The notes under the pieces were generated by a model. It was not told the origin of the DNA. It did not search any database and saw only the letters and a list, made by a program, of their open reading frames with translations. Shown here one piece after another: positions 8,216-16,121 of a stretch of 36,863 nucleotides of DNA; the stretch's first letter is position 1, and each line of letters begins with the position of its first letter. Made by a program: the position numbers and the translations under genes. Origin of the DNA: Syntrophomonadaceae bacterium (lineage in GTDB: Bacteria; Bacillota; Dethiobacteria; DTU022; PWGO01). The stretch lies in contig PWGO01000133.1 of the NCBI GenBank assembly GCA_003554525.1, positions 1 through 36,863 on the forward strand, read 5' to 3'.

Positions 8216-8243
8216 AAAGACCAAAGACCAAAGACCAAAGACC
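8216..8243 (+). repeat. Heptamer tandem repeat (AAAGACC)4
   Basis: Four exact head-to-tail copies of AAAGACC directly after the M20 peptidase gene, the last followed by AAAC. Period 7 matches other heptamer repeats at 14836-14890 and 14981-15030. Non-coding. Confidence 0.9.
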
Positions 8244-8265
8244 AAACTAAATAACCATCCCCGGC

Positions 8266-8285
8266 GGCTTGTATGGTTACAAGCC
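8266..8285. other. Inverted repeat between convergent genes
   Basis: GGCTTGTA and TACAAGCC form a perfect 8-bp stem with a 4-nt loop between the M20 gene (plus) and the Spo0E-like gene (minus). There is no clean T-tract on either side, so it is at best a weak bidirectional terminator. Confidence 0.4.
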
Positions 8286-8303
8286 CCAGCATTAATACTG
8301 AAC

Positions 8304-8483
8304 TTAACTATCCCATTTACTTATAAAATGCTCCAGTATCTTCTCATCAAGCTTCCGGGAAATTTGTAAAATTTCTTCAGTGACACCTCCTTCACGGAGA
8401 AAAGCTTTTTCCATTTCCCCTCTTAAATTGTTAATCTCACCGTCTAAATTTTGGTATTTACTCCTTTTAACCTTACTCATCAT
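8304..8483 (-). CDS. Spo0E-like aspartyl-phosphate phosphatase
   Basis: A 59-aa protein matching the Spo0E family of short helical-hairpin phosphatases, which remove phosphate from Spo0A~P and so delay sporulation. The signature is visible near the C-terminus as ISRKLDEKILEHF (family pattern S-x-x-L-D-x-L/I-I). The track gives 77 aa from 8537, but I prefer the second ATG of the ATGATG pair at 8483: GGGGG lies 5 nt upstream and the result is the usual family length. The added N-terminus in the longer form (MSCVLCRAKQYWKEW) is not typical. The presence of this gene supports a spore-forming host. It stands alone on the minus strand. Confidence 0.75.
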   Translation of the reverse strand: MMSKVKRSKYQNLDGEINNLRGEMEKAFLREGGVTEEILQISRKLDEKILEHFISKWDS

Positions 8484-8993
8484 TACCCCCAACCATTCTT
8501 TCCAGTATTGTTTTGCCCGGCACAGAACACAGCTCATGGTAAATATTGCCGCAATATACTATAAAGTGTCACTACCGGGTAATTTTTTGCACCTTGTGGT
8601 TATAAACAACCACTGTGCACTGGTTTACAACTATTTTTTCTACAAGTTACCATACTTATCCTTCCATGTAAATCAATTTGTTAAAACTGCTAACAATTTG
8701 CAAACAAATGCGGAAAAACCTGCACTGTATGCCTATGCTTAAAGCTTTATTTGTCATTTAATTTCGAATTTTTTCATGGCTCGCTACCCTGGTAAAACAC
8801 CCGGACTCCAAGGAAGCAGGGTGACAAGCTAAAGGTTTGTGTCATATGAATATGAAAGTAGTAAACCAGTCCAGGAGAAGAAATCAAAAAAAGGGTAAGA
8901 AAAAAAGAGCACCATTTGTAAAAAATAGGCCCGGGAAACAAGCCCGGGTTGCTACTAAACAGCCTAAGATGGTTTGTTTACAGTTTTCATCGT
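8484..8993. other. Gene-poor stretch with a structured-looking segment
   Basis: Upstream region of the Spo0E-like gene and 3' flank of the FmdB gene. It contains the FmdB terminator (8930-8949) and, at 8782-8825, GC-rich complementary arms (ACCCTG with CAGGGT; CACCC with GGGTG) that look like a folded RNA but match no class I can name. The plus-strand ORFs (8380-8742, 8837-9082) lack ribosome binding sites and look spurious. Confidence 0.4.
8930..8949 (-). terminator. Terminator of the FmdB-like gene
   Basis: On the minus strand, CCCGGG, a 7-nt loop, CCCGGG, then CCTATTTTTTAC. A short but GC-only stem followed by a six-T run, 45 nt after the stop codon. Confidence 0.7.
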
Positions 8994-9206
8994 TCAGCAG
9001 CTTTTGCAGCTGGAACTGCTGCAAGGGGCACATCCGCCACCCCCTGCTCCCGGCGAACTCTTCTCCCCGCCGGACATGCTAAAAGCAGAAAACACCTTGG
9101 GTGATAATGTAGAGCACCGGGGACAGGGTGCTTCTTTCTGCAGGGAACTCACCAGTTTTTCAAAACGTTGCCGGCATTCAGAACAGTAATATTCGTAAAG
9201 GGGCAT
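8994..9206 (-). CDS. FmdB-family zinc-ribbon protein
   Basis: A 70-aa protein starting MPLYEYYCSECRQRFEKLVS, the hallmark N-terminus of FmdB/CxxC_CxxC_SSSS regulatory zinc ribbons. Two CxxC knuckles (CSEC and CPRC) bind zinc, and the C-terminus is a Gly/Ser/Cys-rich tail (GGGGCAPCSSSSCKSC). The family was first seen beside formamidase genes, and its role is unclear. The track starts at 9266, but ATG 9206 (residue 21) is the family start and has GGAGGG 10 nt upstream. It lies 123 nt after serA on the same strand and may be read from the serA transcript. A terminator follows at 8930-8949. Confidence 0.85.
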   Translation of the reverse strand: MPLYEYYCSECRQRFEKLVSSLQKEAPCPRCSTLSPKVFSAFSMSGGEKSSPGAGGGGCAPCSSSSCKSC

Positions 9207-9329
9207 ACTTAATAATCCCTCCTCCCGCTTTTTGTTGTTTTTGTTTAGTAGTAACTTCCCAGGCACTGGTTATAGTAAGGCCTGTTCCTCCCTGCCTGCG
9301 TGGTCACTTTTTAGCCACTTATTTCTAAC

Positions 9330-10937
9330 TTATTTCTTCGTGGGATCCTTTAAATCCCTTTCTTTAAGCTCCACAAAGTTGGTTTCTATAATTCCTTCCA
9401 GCTGGCTTACTTCTTGCTGTACTTTTTCCGTTACCGGGTCGTCCACCTGCAAAACCATAACCGCTTCACCACCGATTGACTTTCGCCCTACCTGCATTGT
9501 GGCAATATTTATGCTCCTGTCTCCCAAGAGTGAGCCTACCCTCCCGATAACCCCTGGCTTATCCTCATAGGTACATACCAACATATACCGGGAGGGAACC
9601 ACTTCAATACGATAGTCCCCTATCTGCACTATACGCATATCCTCCTGACTAAACAAGGTACCGGAAAGAACGCGCTCCTCTCCACTTTCAGTTACGATAA
9701 CCGTAATTAAATTGGCAAAGTTATCTACATCGCTGGAAAAAGTTTCTTTTATCCGTATTCCCCGGTTTTTAGCTATATACCCGGCATTAACGAAATTTAC
9801 CTGGTCTCCCATGATTACCTGCAGTAGGCCAATCAAAAAAGAGGTGGTAAGTGGCGTTACCTGTTTGCCGGCAATTTCACCGCTATACTGGACCTCTACC
9901 TCGTCTACGGCTCCTCCGTAAAGCTGCATGTAAAAGCTGCCCAGCATCCTCATTAAAGGCATAAACGGTCTTACCTCGCTAACTACTTCCGGCATCAGGG
10001 TTGGCATATTAACCGCCGTTACCGCCGATTCTCCTTCCAGGGCTTTTAAAACTTGTTCCGCTACCTGCACAGCCACGTTAACCTGCGCTTCTTCAGTGGA
10101 TGCACCAAGGTGAGGCGTCAGGACAACGCTGTCCAATTCCAGCAGGGGAATGTCCTGCGGGGGTTCTTCCTCAAACACATCCAGGGCCGCACCTGATATT
10201 TTTCCCTCTTTAAGGGCATGGTACAGGGCCTCTTCATCCAGGAGCCCACCCCTGGCACAGTTTATAATACGGGCCCCAGGCTTTATTATTTCCAGTTCTT
10301 CCCTGGATAAAAAGTGATACGTGGCGGAAACCAAAGGAAGGTGCAGGCTTACAAAATCCGACCGGCGTAAAAGATCCTCCCAGGAAGTTAATTCTACTCC
10401 TGTATTCTCAACTTTTTCTGGAGATACATAAGGGTCATAGGCCAGTATTTTCATGCCCATGGCCCGCGCCATTCTTGCTACTTCGCCACCTATACGCCCC
10501 AACCCCAACAAGCCGAGAACTTTCTGGTTAAGCTCTACTCCGGTAAAGCGCTTGCGTTCCCATTTTTTCTGTTTAACCGAATTGTCAGCTCCCGGTATGT
10601 TACGAGCCAGGGAAAACAACATGGCCAGGGTGTGCTCCGCCGCAGATATTGTATTTCCCTCGGGTGCATTAATTACCATGATCCCTTTTTCCGTAGCTTT
10701 TTCTACATCTATATTGTCCACCCCTACCCCGGCTCTACCAATTACCTGGAGGTTAACGCCTTTTTCTATAAGGGAAGCGGTTACCCGGGTTCCGCTGCGC
10801 ACAATAAGGGCATCGTAATCGCCAATAATTTCCTTCAGGCTGCTTTCATCTCTCCCCGTGCAAACATCCACATGGGCCTTTTTTTGCAAAACCTGCAAAC
10901 CCTCCTGGGAAAGGGGATCCGTTACCAGAATCTTCAC
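9330..10937 (-). CDS. serA: D-3-phosphoglycerate dehydrogenase
   Basis: A 535-aa enzyme catalysing NAD-dependent oxidation of 3-phosphoglycerate, the first step of serine synthesis. The catalytic and Rossmann domains occupy about residues 1-315: the nucleotide-binding loop GLGRIGGEVA, the catalytic Arg in NCARGG, Glu in FEEEPP and His in PHLGAST. An intervening domain (about 320-455) and a C-terminal ACT domain (about 460-530, VCTYEDKPGVIGRVGSLLG) follow, the long type often inhibited by serine. The track start (10952) includes the ribosome binding site; GTG 10937 has GGAGG 8 nt upstream and gives the classical MKILVTDPLS. No serB or serC is adjacent. Three ATTGTATA copies sit just upstream. 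Confidence 0.95.
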   Translation of the reverse strand: MKILVTDPLSQEGLQVLQKKAHVDVCTGRDESSLKEIIGDYDALIVRSGTRVTASLIEKGVNLQVIGRAGVGVDNIDVEKATEKGIMVINAPEGNTISAAEHTLAMLFSLARNIPGADNSVKQKKWERKRFTGVELNQKVLGLLGLGRIGGEVARMARAMGMKILAYDPYVSPEKVENTGVELTSWEDLLRRSDFVSLHLPLVSATYHFLSREELEIIKPGARIINCARGGLLDEEALYHALKEGKISGAALDVFEEEPPQDIPLLELDSVVLTPHLGASTEEAQVNVAVQVAEQVLKALEGESAVTAVNMPTLMPEVVSEVRPFMPLMRMLGSFYMQLYGGAVDEVEVQYSGEIAGKQVTPLTTSFLIGLLQVIMGDQVNFVNAGYIAKNRGIRIKETFSSDVDNFANLITVIVTESGEERVLSGTLFSQEDMRIVQIGDYRIEVVPSRYMLVCTYEDKPGVIGRVGSLLGDRSINIATMQVGRKSIGGEAVMVLQVDDPVTEKVQQEVSQLEGIIETNFVELKERDLKDPTKK

Positions 10938-10962
10938 CGCCTTCACCTCCACCAGAGCAATA

Positions 10963-10998
10963 AATTGTATATAAATTGTATATAAATTTTATTGTATA
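10963..10998 (-). repeat. ATTGTATA repeats upstream of serA
   Basis: Three copies of ATTGTATA (10964-10971, 10975-10982, 10991-10998), the first two in an 11-bp tandem AAATTGTATAT. They start 27 nt before the serA GTG. They could be an operator array or simply AT-rich slippage. I see no clear -35/-10 pair here. Confidence 0.4.
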
Positions 10999-11215
10999 TC
11001 ATTTGTTTATAAAAGAAAAGCCCCCGGGTCAAAAGGGAATACCAGTTATTTTAATCACTTATTTTATCTTATTCTACTTGTTTACTTTATTCTACTTAAC
11101 TTTTTCCACTACCTTCCCATGCTTCGCTGCTTTTTTCATTTTTAATAGAGTTTAATAGAGAATGAAGGGAAAACAGGAAAGAAAGGTCGAATAAATAAAA
11201 GGGGAGGTGTATCCC

Positions 11216-11704
11216 GTGGATATATGGACAATTACAGGCCTGCTGGTAGCAATTATTTTTTTTATCCTGGGACTGGTAGGAACCATTATTCCCATGCTGC
11301 CCAGCGCTCCCCTGATATGGGTGGGCATGCTTGCCTACGGTCTTATTGCCGGATTTGAAGATCTATCCCTTGCTTTTTTCTTATGGCAGGGCTTGCTGGT
11401 ACTGCTGGTGTTGCTGGTAGATTACATTACTACCGCCCTGGGAACCCATTATTTTGGAGGAACCCGTGCGGGGTTTTGGGGAGCTGTTCTGGGACTGCTG
11501 GTCGGGGTAATTTTTTTCAACCTGCCCGGGCTGCTTCTGGGAACATTCCTGGGAGCTGTAGCCGGTGAATTAATTGCCAGCCCGGACATTAAAAAAGCTC
11601 TTATTTCCGGTATAGGAGCTGTTATCGGGTTTCTGGGGGGAATACCTTTTAAGCTGCTGCTAGAAATAATAATGATAGCCTGGTTTTTTATAGTCATAAT
11701 TTAA
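11216..11704 (+). CDS. DUF456 integral membrane protein
   Basis: A 162-aa very hydrophobic protein with five or so membrane segments. The Gly-rich pattern fits DUF456: LGLVGTIIPMLPSAPLIW near the N-terminus, DYITTALGTHYFGGTRAGFWGA in the middle and GTFLGAVAGELI later. The function of the family is unknown. The GTG at 11207 overlaps GGGGAGG, so I chose GTG 11216, which lies 8 nt after it. The gene stands alone between divergent serA and the cNMP/CBS protein. The upstream region holds a TTTAATAGAG tandem duplication. Confidence 0.85.
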   Translation: MDIWTITGLLVAIIFFILGLVGTIIPMLPSAPLIWVGMLAYGLIAGFEDLSLAFFLWQGLLVLLVLLVDYITTALGTHYFGGTRAGFWGAVLGLLVGVIFFNLPGLLLGTFLGAVAGELIASPDIKKALISGIGAVIGFLGGIPFKLLLEIIMIAWFFIVII

Positions 11705-11914
11705 ACCTGCTGTGCGTATAACCGTAACTTGTAGCAAGTTAATAATCCACTACATGCACCACATGTTATGATACAATAGTGGCAAAGGTTCACTTCAATA
11801 ATCTAACCAGCATAGCCGCGGGCACAAAAGCAGTTTAAACCGGGTAAAAGGAAATTGTAAAAAGAGGCAGGGCCGGTTTCACGGTAAAGGAATTTATTAA
11901 CCGGAGGTTAGCCA

Positions 11915-13846
11915 ATGGGGGAGAATATCAATAAAAGCAGTACAATTGACAGCTACAAAAGCTATACTTTTAACATTTTATCACACGTAACCCCGTTCAA
12001 CTACCTTGAAAAATCACAACTGGAAGAGCTATATTCCCAGTGCGAAATTAAAACTTTTCCGGTGGGGGATTTTATTTTTAAGCAGGGGGAAAGGTCACAC
12101 CAGTCACTGTACATCATACTGGAAGGAAGAGCCCGTATCTTAATGGAAGACGAAAAAGAAAGCATTAAAACGGCAGGGGAAAGAGCAGTTGCGGATTTTT
12201 TTGGCGAAACTGTACTTTTAACCGGGGAAAATTACCCGGCTTCGGTCACAGTCTTGGAAAAAATGGTGTGCCTGGTAATACCCCGCACTGTTTTTGAAAA
12301 AATGCTTTCCTTCAACCAGCAGGCTTCCGAAAGTTTCACCCGTTTGCTACTGGTCCGCCTGAAAGAAATGTATTACCAGATTGGGGAGCAAAAGAAAAGA
12401 GATATCTTATACGAAGAGCCGCTGCACAAAAAGGTAGAACAGGTAATGATCTCTCCCGTAATTACCTGCCTTCCGGGGCAGACCATAAAAAGGACCGCGC
12501 AACAAATGAGCCGGAATGGTATTACTTCTGTAGTAGTTGTAGCCCCCAACGGGAAGCCAGTGGGGATAGTTACCGATAAAGATCTGGTAGCCAAAGTGCT
12601 GGCTGAAGAAGCAGATGCCCCCCGCTACGTATTTCAAATCATGAGCCGCAATTTAAAAACTGTAAAAAGCAGCGACTTTGCATATCAGGCTTTCCTGGTA
12701 ATGGTTAAACACCATATAAACCACGTAATAATTGAGGAAAAGGGGCAGCTCCAGGGTATAGTAACCATGAAAGATCTGATCAAATCACGCGACTGGGGCA
12801 CCCTTTCTGCAGTTAATTCCATTGAAAATCACCGGGATATAGAATCTCTTGCCGAAACCATGGAGGAAATAGACCAGGTGCAACACGCCCTGCTTTTAGA
12901 AAGAGCCTATGCACGGGAAATCAGCGAGCTGGTAACTGAATTCTACGACCGGGTCACCCGCAAGATCTTGAGCCTGACCGAAGAACAAATGCAGGAGGAA
13001 GGATGGGGAAAACCCCCTGCGGGATACTGCTGGATCAGCATGGGAAGCTCGGGCCGCAGAGAGCAGTATTCCCGCACGGACCAGGATAACGGTATTATAT
13101 TTGAAGCTTCGGATACAAAGGAAAAAGACGAAGCCGCCCGTTCTTACTTTTTGAAGCTGGGAGAAAAAACTGTTAAAGGCCTGGAAACCTGCGGGTTCAG
13201 GAGGTGCCTGGGGGGTGTCATGGCCGAAAACTCCGCGTGGTGTAAAACCCTCCCGGAATGGAAAGACACGGTACACGATTGGATAAACCGGCTGGATCCG
13301 GATCATATACGCAACATGACTATATTCCTTGATTTCCGCTGCGTTTACGGCAGGGAGGATCTGGGCCAGCTTCTTAGAGACGAAGTAAGCCGGGCTTTCA
13401 AGAACTCCCCCGACACCCTGTACTTCCTGGCCAAGGACGACCTGCAACACAGAGTTCCCCTCAATTTTTTCCGGCAGATAATCACAGAAAAAGATGGAAA
13501 AATAAATTTAAAGAGTACCGCCACTGTCCATCTTATAGACTGCGTACGAATCTTTTGCCTGCGAGAGGGCATTAAGGAAACTTCTACTTTCCAGCGAATA
13601 AACCAGCTGCAAAAGAAAAACGTGTTTAACCAGGACCTGGCAGATACCATAAAGGAAGCGTTCGAAACTCTTTTAATGCTGCGTATAAAAAATTATTTGG
13701 CCTGCCTCAAGCAAGGACGGGAACCAGATAACTACATCTACCCTGCAAGGTTAAGCAAGAAAGAACGTACCAGGCTTAAAAAAGCCATGCAAGCCACCAA
13801 CTGGCTGCAGACCCTGGTATCTCAAAATATTGTAATGGGTTTATAG
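11915..13846 (+). CDS. cNMP-binding / CBS / DUF294 nucleotidyltransferase-like signalling protein
   Basis: A 643-aa cytosolic multidomain protein. Residues about 20-150 form a cyclic-nucleotide-binding (Crp-type) fold with GDFIFKQGE and FFGE. Residues about 170-290 hold a CBS pair (VEQVMISPVITC and VFQIMSRNLKTVK; each ends with a GIVT-D/M-KDL signature) that likely senses adenine nucleotides. Residues about 320-460 form a DUF294 nucleotidyltransferase-like domain with GSSGRREQYSRTDQDNGII, the GlnD-like G-S...D-x-D pattern, and the rest is DUF294_C. Such proteins are thought to adjust a partner in response to energy status, often beside a transporter or DNA polymerase III-like exonuclease. Neither is adjacent here. 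ATG 11915 follows GGAGG by 8 nt. Its 3' end overlaps the convergent lipoprotein gene by 6 nt. Confidence 0.88.
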   Translation: MGENINKSSTIDSYKSYTFNILSHVTPFNYLEKSQLEELYSQCEIKTFPVGDFIFKQGERSHQSLYIILEGRARILMEDEKESIKTAGERAVADFFGETVLLTGENYPASVTVLEKMVCLVIPRTVFEKMLSFNQQASESFTRLLLVRLKEMYYQIGEQKKRDILYEEPLHKKVEQVMISPVITCLPGQTIKRTAQQMSRNGITSVVVVAPNGKPVGIVTDKDLVAKVLAEEADAPRYVFQIMSRNLKTVKSSDFAYQAFLVMVKHHINHVIIEEKGQLQGIVTMKDLIKSRDWGTLSAVNSIENHRDIESLAETMEEIDQVQHALLLERAYAREISELVTEFYDRVTRKILSLTEEQMQEEGWGKPPAGYCWISMGSSGRREQYSRTDQDNGIIFEASDTKEKDEAARSYFLKLGEKTVKGLETCGFRRCLGGVMAENSAWCKTLPEWKDTVHDWINRLDPDHIRNMTIFLDFRCVYGREDLGQLLRDEVSRAFKNSPDTLYFLAKDDLQHRVPLNFFRQIITEKDGKINLKSTATVHLIDCVRIFCLREGIKETSTFQRINQLQKKNVFNQDLADTIKEAFETLLMLRIKNYLACLKQGREPDNYIYPARLSKKERTRLKKAMQATNWLQTLVSQNIVMGL

Positions 13847-14509
13847 CTCTTCAGATTCTTTTTCTTTGTTGTTTCCCTTACTTTTTATCACAAAAAACGC
13901 TGCCCCGCCTAAAATGGCAACTATTAATACTGCCAGCACGGCAATTACCGTGTAGTCAAGGTGCTCGTACCCGGCACTTATCTCGCTTTCTTCCAATAAA
14001 TCAATTTCCCAGCTAACAGTTTTGCCATCTACCTTATCAGCATTTTGGAAGGAAGGCTCCCGTGGAAGCTCCAGAAAAAGTTCCACATTTGTGTTTTTAT
14101 CCACATCGTCCTCCTCCTGACGATCGATAAACACTTCCACCAGCCCTTCTTCTTTTAGCAGGTTCCCTCCCATTTCTATATCAATTTCACCCCTGAACTG
14201 CTCTTCACCCGGGACAGTTATTTCTTCCAGCTGCTCATAGTGTTCATAATGCCGGGATATTTTTACGCCTTCCTGGCCTTCCCTGGTTATTTTTTCTGTC
14301 TCGTATCCGTCCTTTTCAGCTTCTTCTTTTATTCCTGACCAGATATCCCCAAACTGCTCCCCTTCATCAGTATCCCTTAAAAAATACTGTTCCACATCTA
14401 CACTGCCATCCTCGCAGAGAGAAAGCCTTATTTCAAAATCATCCACACAACCCACCAGCATCATTGAAACTACACAAACCAGGACAAAGCCCACCGCTTT
14501 TATTTTCAC
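13841..14509 (-). CDS. LppM/DUF3153-like lipoprotein with C-terminal membrane anchor
   Basis: A 222-aa predicted lipoprotein. The signal ends in a lipobox-like MLVGC (Cys at about residue 21), the extracytoplasmic part (about 22-185) is acidic and beta-rich, and a transmembrane helix (about 187-210, YTVIAVLAVLIVAILGGAAFFVI) is followed by a short basic then acidic tail. This lipoprotein-plus-anchor layout, with EIRLSLCEDGSVDVEQ after the lipobox, recalls LppM/DUF3153 proteins. Function unknown. Start GTG 14509 has GGGAGAG upstream. An extended -10 promoter lies at 14568-14576. Confidence 0.7.
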   Translation of the reverse strand: MKIKAVGFVLVCVVSMMLVGCVDDFEIRLSLCEDGSVDVEQYFLRDTDEGEQFGDIWSGIKEEAEKDGYETEKITREGQEGVKISRHYEHYEQLEEITVPGEEQFRGEIDIEMGGNLLKEEGLVEVFIDRQEEDDVDKNTNVELFLELPREPSFQNADKVDGKTVSWEIDLLEESEISAGYEHLDYTVIAVLAVLIVAILGGAAFFVIKSKGNNKEKESEEL

Positions 14510-14567
14510 CCGGCATCACTCTCCCTTGCTAAATATTTCGACAAAATTGGACAAATTTCTTTATGCT

Positions 14568-14576
14568 ATTATACCA
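14568..14576 (-). promoter_or_regulatory. Extended -10 promoter of the lipoprotein gene
   Basis: Minus strand reads TGGTATAAT, a perfect -10 hexamer with the TGn extension, about 60 nt before the GTG start. A good -35 is not obvious, which is normal for extended -10 promoters. Confidence 0.5.
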
Positions 14577-14724
14577 TAATAACCCTTAAGCTGGTTAATT
14601 TTTTTTACCGGACTGGAGGACCTCCCGGTGGTAGAACCCACGCACCTACATTGTTGCCTCGATATCTTCCTCCTCCCTGGTGCTAATCCAGTTACACACT
14701 TGACACCGGAGGTAAAGCTACACT

Positions 14725-14758
14725 CTTTGGGTTATTTTATACTTTGGGTTATTTTATA
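14725..14758 (+). repeat. 17-bp tandem duplication
   Basis: CTTTGGGTTATTTTATA occurs twice head to tail inside the inverted-repeat element. Confidence 0.9.
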
Positions 14759-14835
14759 CTTCCTTGCCGCGGGCTTCTTTCTTCCCCCCACCGGGGGGGA
14801 AGATTAAGATGGGGGGGATACCTTATTGGAGGTTG

Positions 14836-14890
14836 GAAGTTAGAGGTCAGAGGTCAGATTTCAGAGGTCGGAAGTCAGAAGTCAGAAGTA
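14836..14890 (+). repeat. Degenerate heptamer repeats (AGAGGTC / AGAAGTC)
   Basis: A run of imperfect 7-mers of the form AG(A/G)(G/A)GTC, such as AGAGGTC AGAGGTC AGATTTC AGAGGTC GGAAGTC AGAAGTC AGAAGT, on the purine-rich strand. Non-coding, inside the inverted-repeat element. Confidence 0.85.
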
Positions 14891-14980
14891 AAAGACAAGA
14901 AAAGCAAAAAGACTCTTGCCGGTGTCAAGTGTGTAACTGGGTTAGCCTGGTGGGGGAGGAATTAAAGGTGGTAGGTATCT

Positions 14981-15030
14981 TGCCTCTTGCTTCTTGCTTC
15001 TTGCTTCTTGCCTCTTGCCTCTTGCCTCTT
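14981..15030 (+). repeat. Heptamer tandem repeats (TTGCCTC / TTGCTTC)
   Basis: About seven head-to-tail copies alternating TTGCCTC and TTGCTTC on the pyrimidine-rich strand, just right of the inverted-repeat element. Period 7 again. Confidence 0.9.
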
Positions 15031-15176
15031 GCTTCTTACTCAATGCTCGCTGCCGGTATAAACACAACCCTTTTGCTTACTGCACCACAGGACAAAGCTC
15101 GTTGCTCTTTCGTCTGGTATTAAGTAGCCCCCACATTGGCGTCACGACATCTTCTCCCCCCCCTTGAGTTAAAGCG

Positions 15177-16115
15177 TTACTTTATAAGCATGGATAAAAG
15201 TGCTTTCTGGGCATGCAGCCGGTTTTCGGCCTGATCAAAAACCACCGACTGCTCAGACTCGATGACCTGGTCAGTTATCTCTTCACCCCGATGCGCGGGG
15301 AGACAGTGCATGACCACCGCCCCCGGTTCGGCTTTATCCAGGAGGGCCCGGTTCAACTGGTAAGGCGCAAAGTGTTTTCGCTTTTCTTCTTTTTCGCTTT
15401 CCTGGCCCATGCTGGTCCAGACATCTGTATATACTACTTCGCAACCTTTTACCGCTTGTTCCGGGTCTTCCATCAAGACCAGTTCTCCTCCACTGGACCG
15501 GGCTTCTCGCCTGGCCAGTTCTACAATATCGCCATCCGGGGCATAGCCAGGAGGGTGGGCTACCCGGAGCTGCAAACCCAGTTTGCTGCATCCCAACATA
15601 AGGGAATGAGCCACGTTGTTCCCGTCCCCCAGGTACACAACTTTACGTTCCGGCGCCAGTTCGCCGCATTTTTCCCATACAGACATTAAATCCGCCAGGG
15701 CCTGGCAGGGATGAAATCTATCGGTAAGGCCGTTAATAACCGGAACAGAAGCATAACGGGCCAGCTCTTCTACTTCTTCCTGATCAAAAGTACGGATCAT
15801 GATACCGTCCACATAGCGTGAGAGTGTCCGGGCGGTATCTTTAACTGGTTCTCCTCGTCCCATCTGCAAATCGCCGACACTCAGGAAAAGCCCCCTGCCT
15901 CCCAGCTGTTCCATACCTACTTCAAAGGAAAGACGGGTGCGGGTGGATGATTTTTGAAATATCATAGCCAGGGTTCTACCCTCCAGGAAATTATGGGGCT
16001 GCCCTTCCTTCTGCTTATGCTTAAGCTTGAAACCCAGCTCCAATATGCTCCGTATTTCTTCCCCGCTGTAGTCAACCAGGCTCAGCAAGTTACGCCCCAC
16101 CAATTCTCGTGTCAT
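15177..16115 (-). CDS. argF: Ornithine carbamoyltransferase
   Basis: A 312-aa enzyme, typical family length, that joins carbamoyl phosphate and ornithine to make citrulline. The carbamoyl-phosphate loop SSTRTRLSFE is near residue 55, HPCQALADL near 135 and the ornithine-binding HCLPAHRGEEI near 272, so the specificity is for ornithine and not aspartate. ATG 16115 lies 6 nt after the argD stop, and it is the last gene of argCJBDF. No argG, argH or carAB follows; the repeat-rich patch does. Confidence 0.96.
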   Translation of the reverse strand: MTRELVGRNLLSLVDYSGEEIRSILELGFKLKHKQKEGQPHNFLEGRTLAMIFQKSSTRTRLSFEVGMEQLGGRGLFLSVGDLQMGRGEPVKDTARTLSRYVDGIMIRTFDQEEVEELARYASVPVINGLTDRFHPCQALADLMSVWEKCGELAPERKVVYLGDGNNVAHSLMLGCSKLGLQLRVAHPPGYAPDGDIVELARREARSSGGELVLMEDPEQAVKGCEVVYTDVWTSMGQESEKEEKRKHFAPYQLNRALLDKAEPGAVVMHCLPAHRGEEITDQVIESEQSVVFDQAENRLHAQKALLSMLIK

Positions 16116-16121
16116 ACGCTC

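Larger units (their letters stand above)
14669..14959. mobile_element. MITE-like element with 41-bp inverted ends
   Basis: Two 41-bp arms in inverted orientation bound this stretch. The inner 22 bp are identical (CCAGTTACACACTTGACACC-GG at 14688-14709 against its exact complement at 14919-14940); the outer 19 bp are partly conserved (CCTCC and GCTAA kept). The 209-bp interior encodes no protein. It carries a 17-bp tandem duplication, a 9-bp hairpin CTTCCCCCC/GGGGGGAAG and heptamer repeats. This is the form of a non-autonomous miniature inverted-repeat element. No target duplication is certain; an 8-bp GGTGGTAG occurs on both sides (near 14628 and 14967) but could be chance. Confidence 0.5.
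14510..15176. other. Repeat-rich gene-free region
   Basis: A 667-nt gap between the lipoprotein gene and argF. It holds a 291-bp inverted-repeat element (14669-14959), a 17-bp tandem duplication, two heptamer-repeat blocks and runs of G and C. The ORFs shown here (14744-14965, 14764-15123) are translations of the repeats and have no ribosome binding site. Confidence 0.7.

Noticed and set aside
8782-8825. SRP RNA or c-di-GMP riboswitch
   Set aside because: The GGAAGCAG and AAGCTAAAGG pieces recall both, but key loops are missing and the arms do not fit either fold; kept only as an unexplained segment.
8837-9082. 81-aa basic plus-strand ORF
   Set aside because: No ribosome binding site; it crosses the FmdB terminator and runs antisense to the FmdB gene.
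12896-13450. 184-aa minus-strand ORF inside the cNMP/CBS/DUF294 gene
   Set aside because: Antisense shadow; the plus-strand protein has clear conserved domains throughout.
14744-15123. Plus-strand ORFs of 73 and 119 aa in the arg-flanking gap
   Set aside because: They translate heptamer repeats and G/C runs, with no start signals and no family features.
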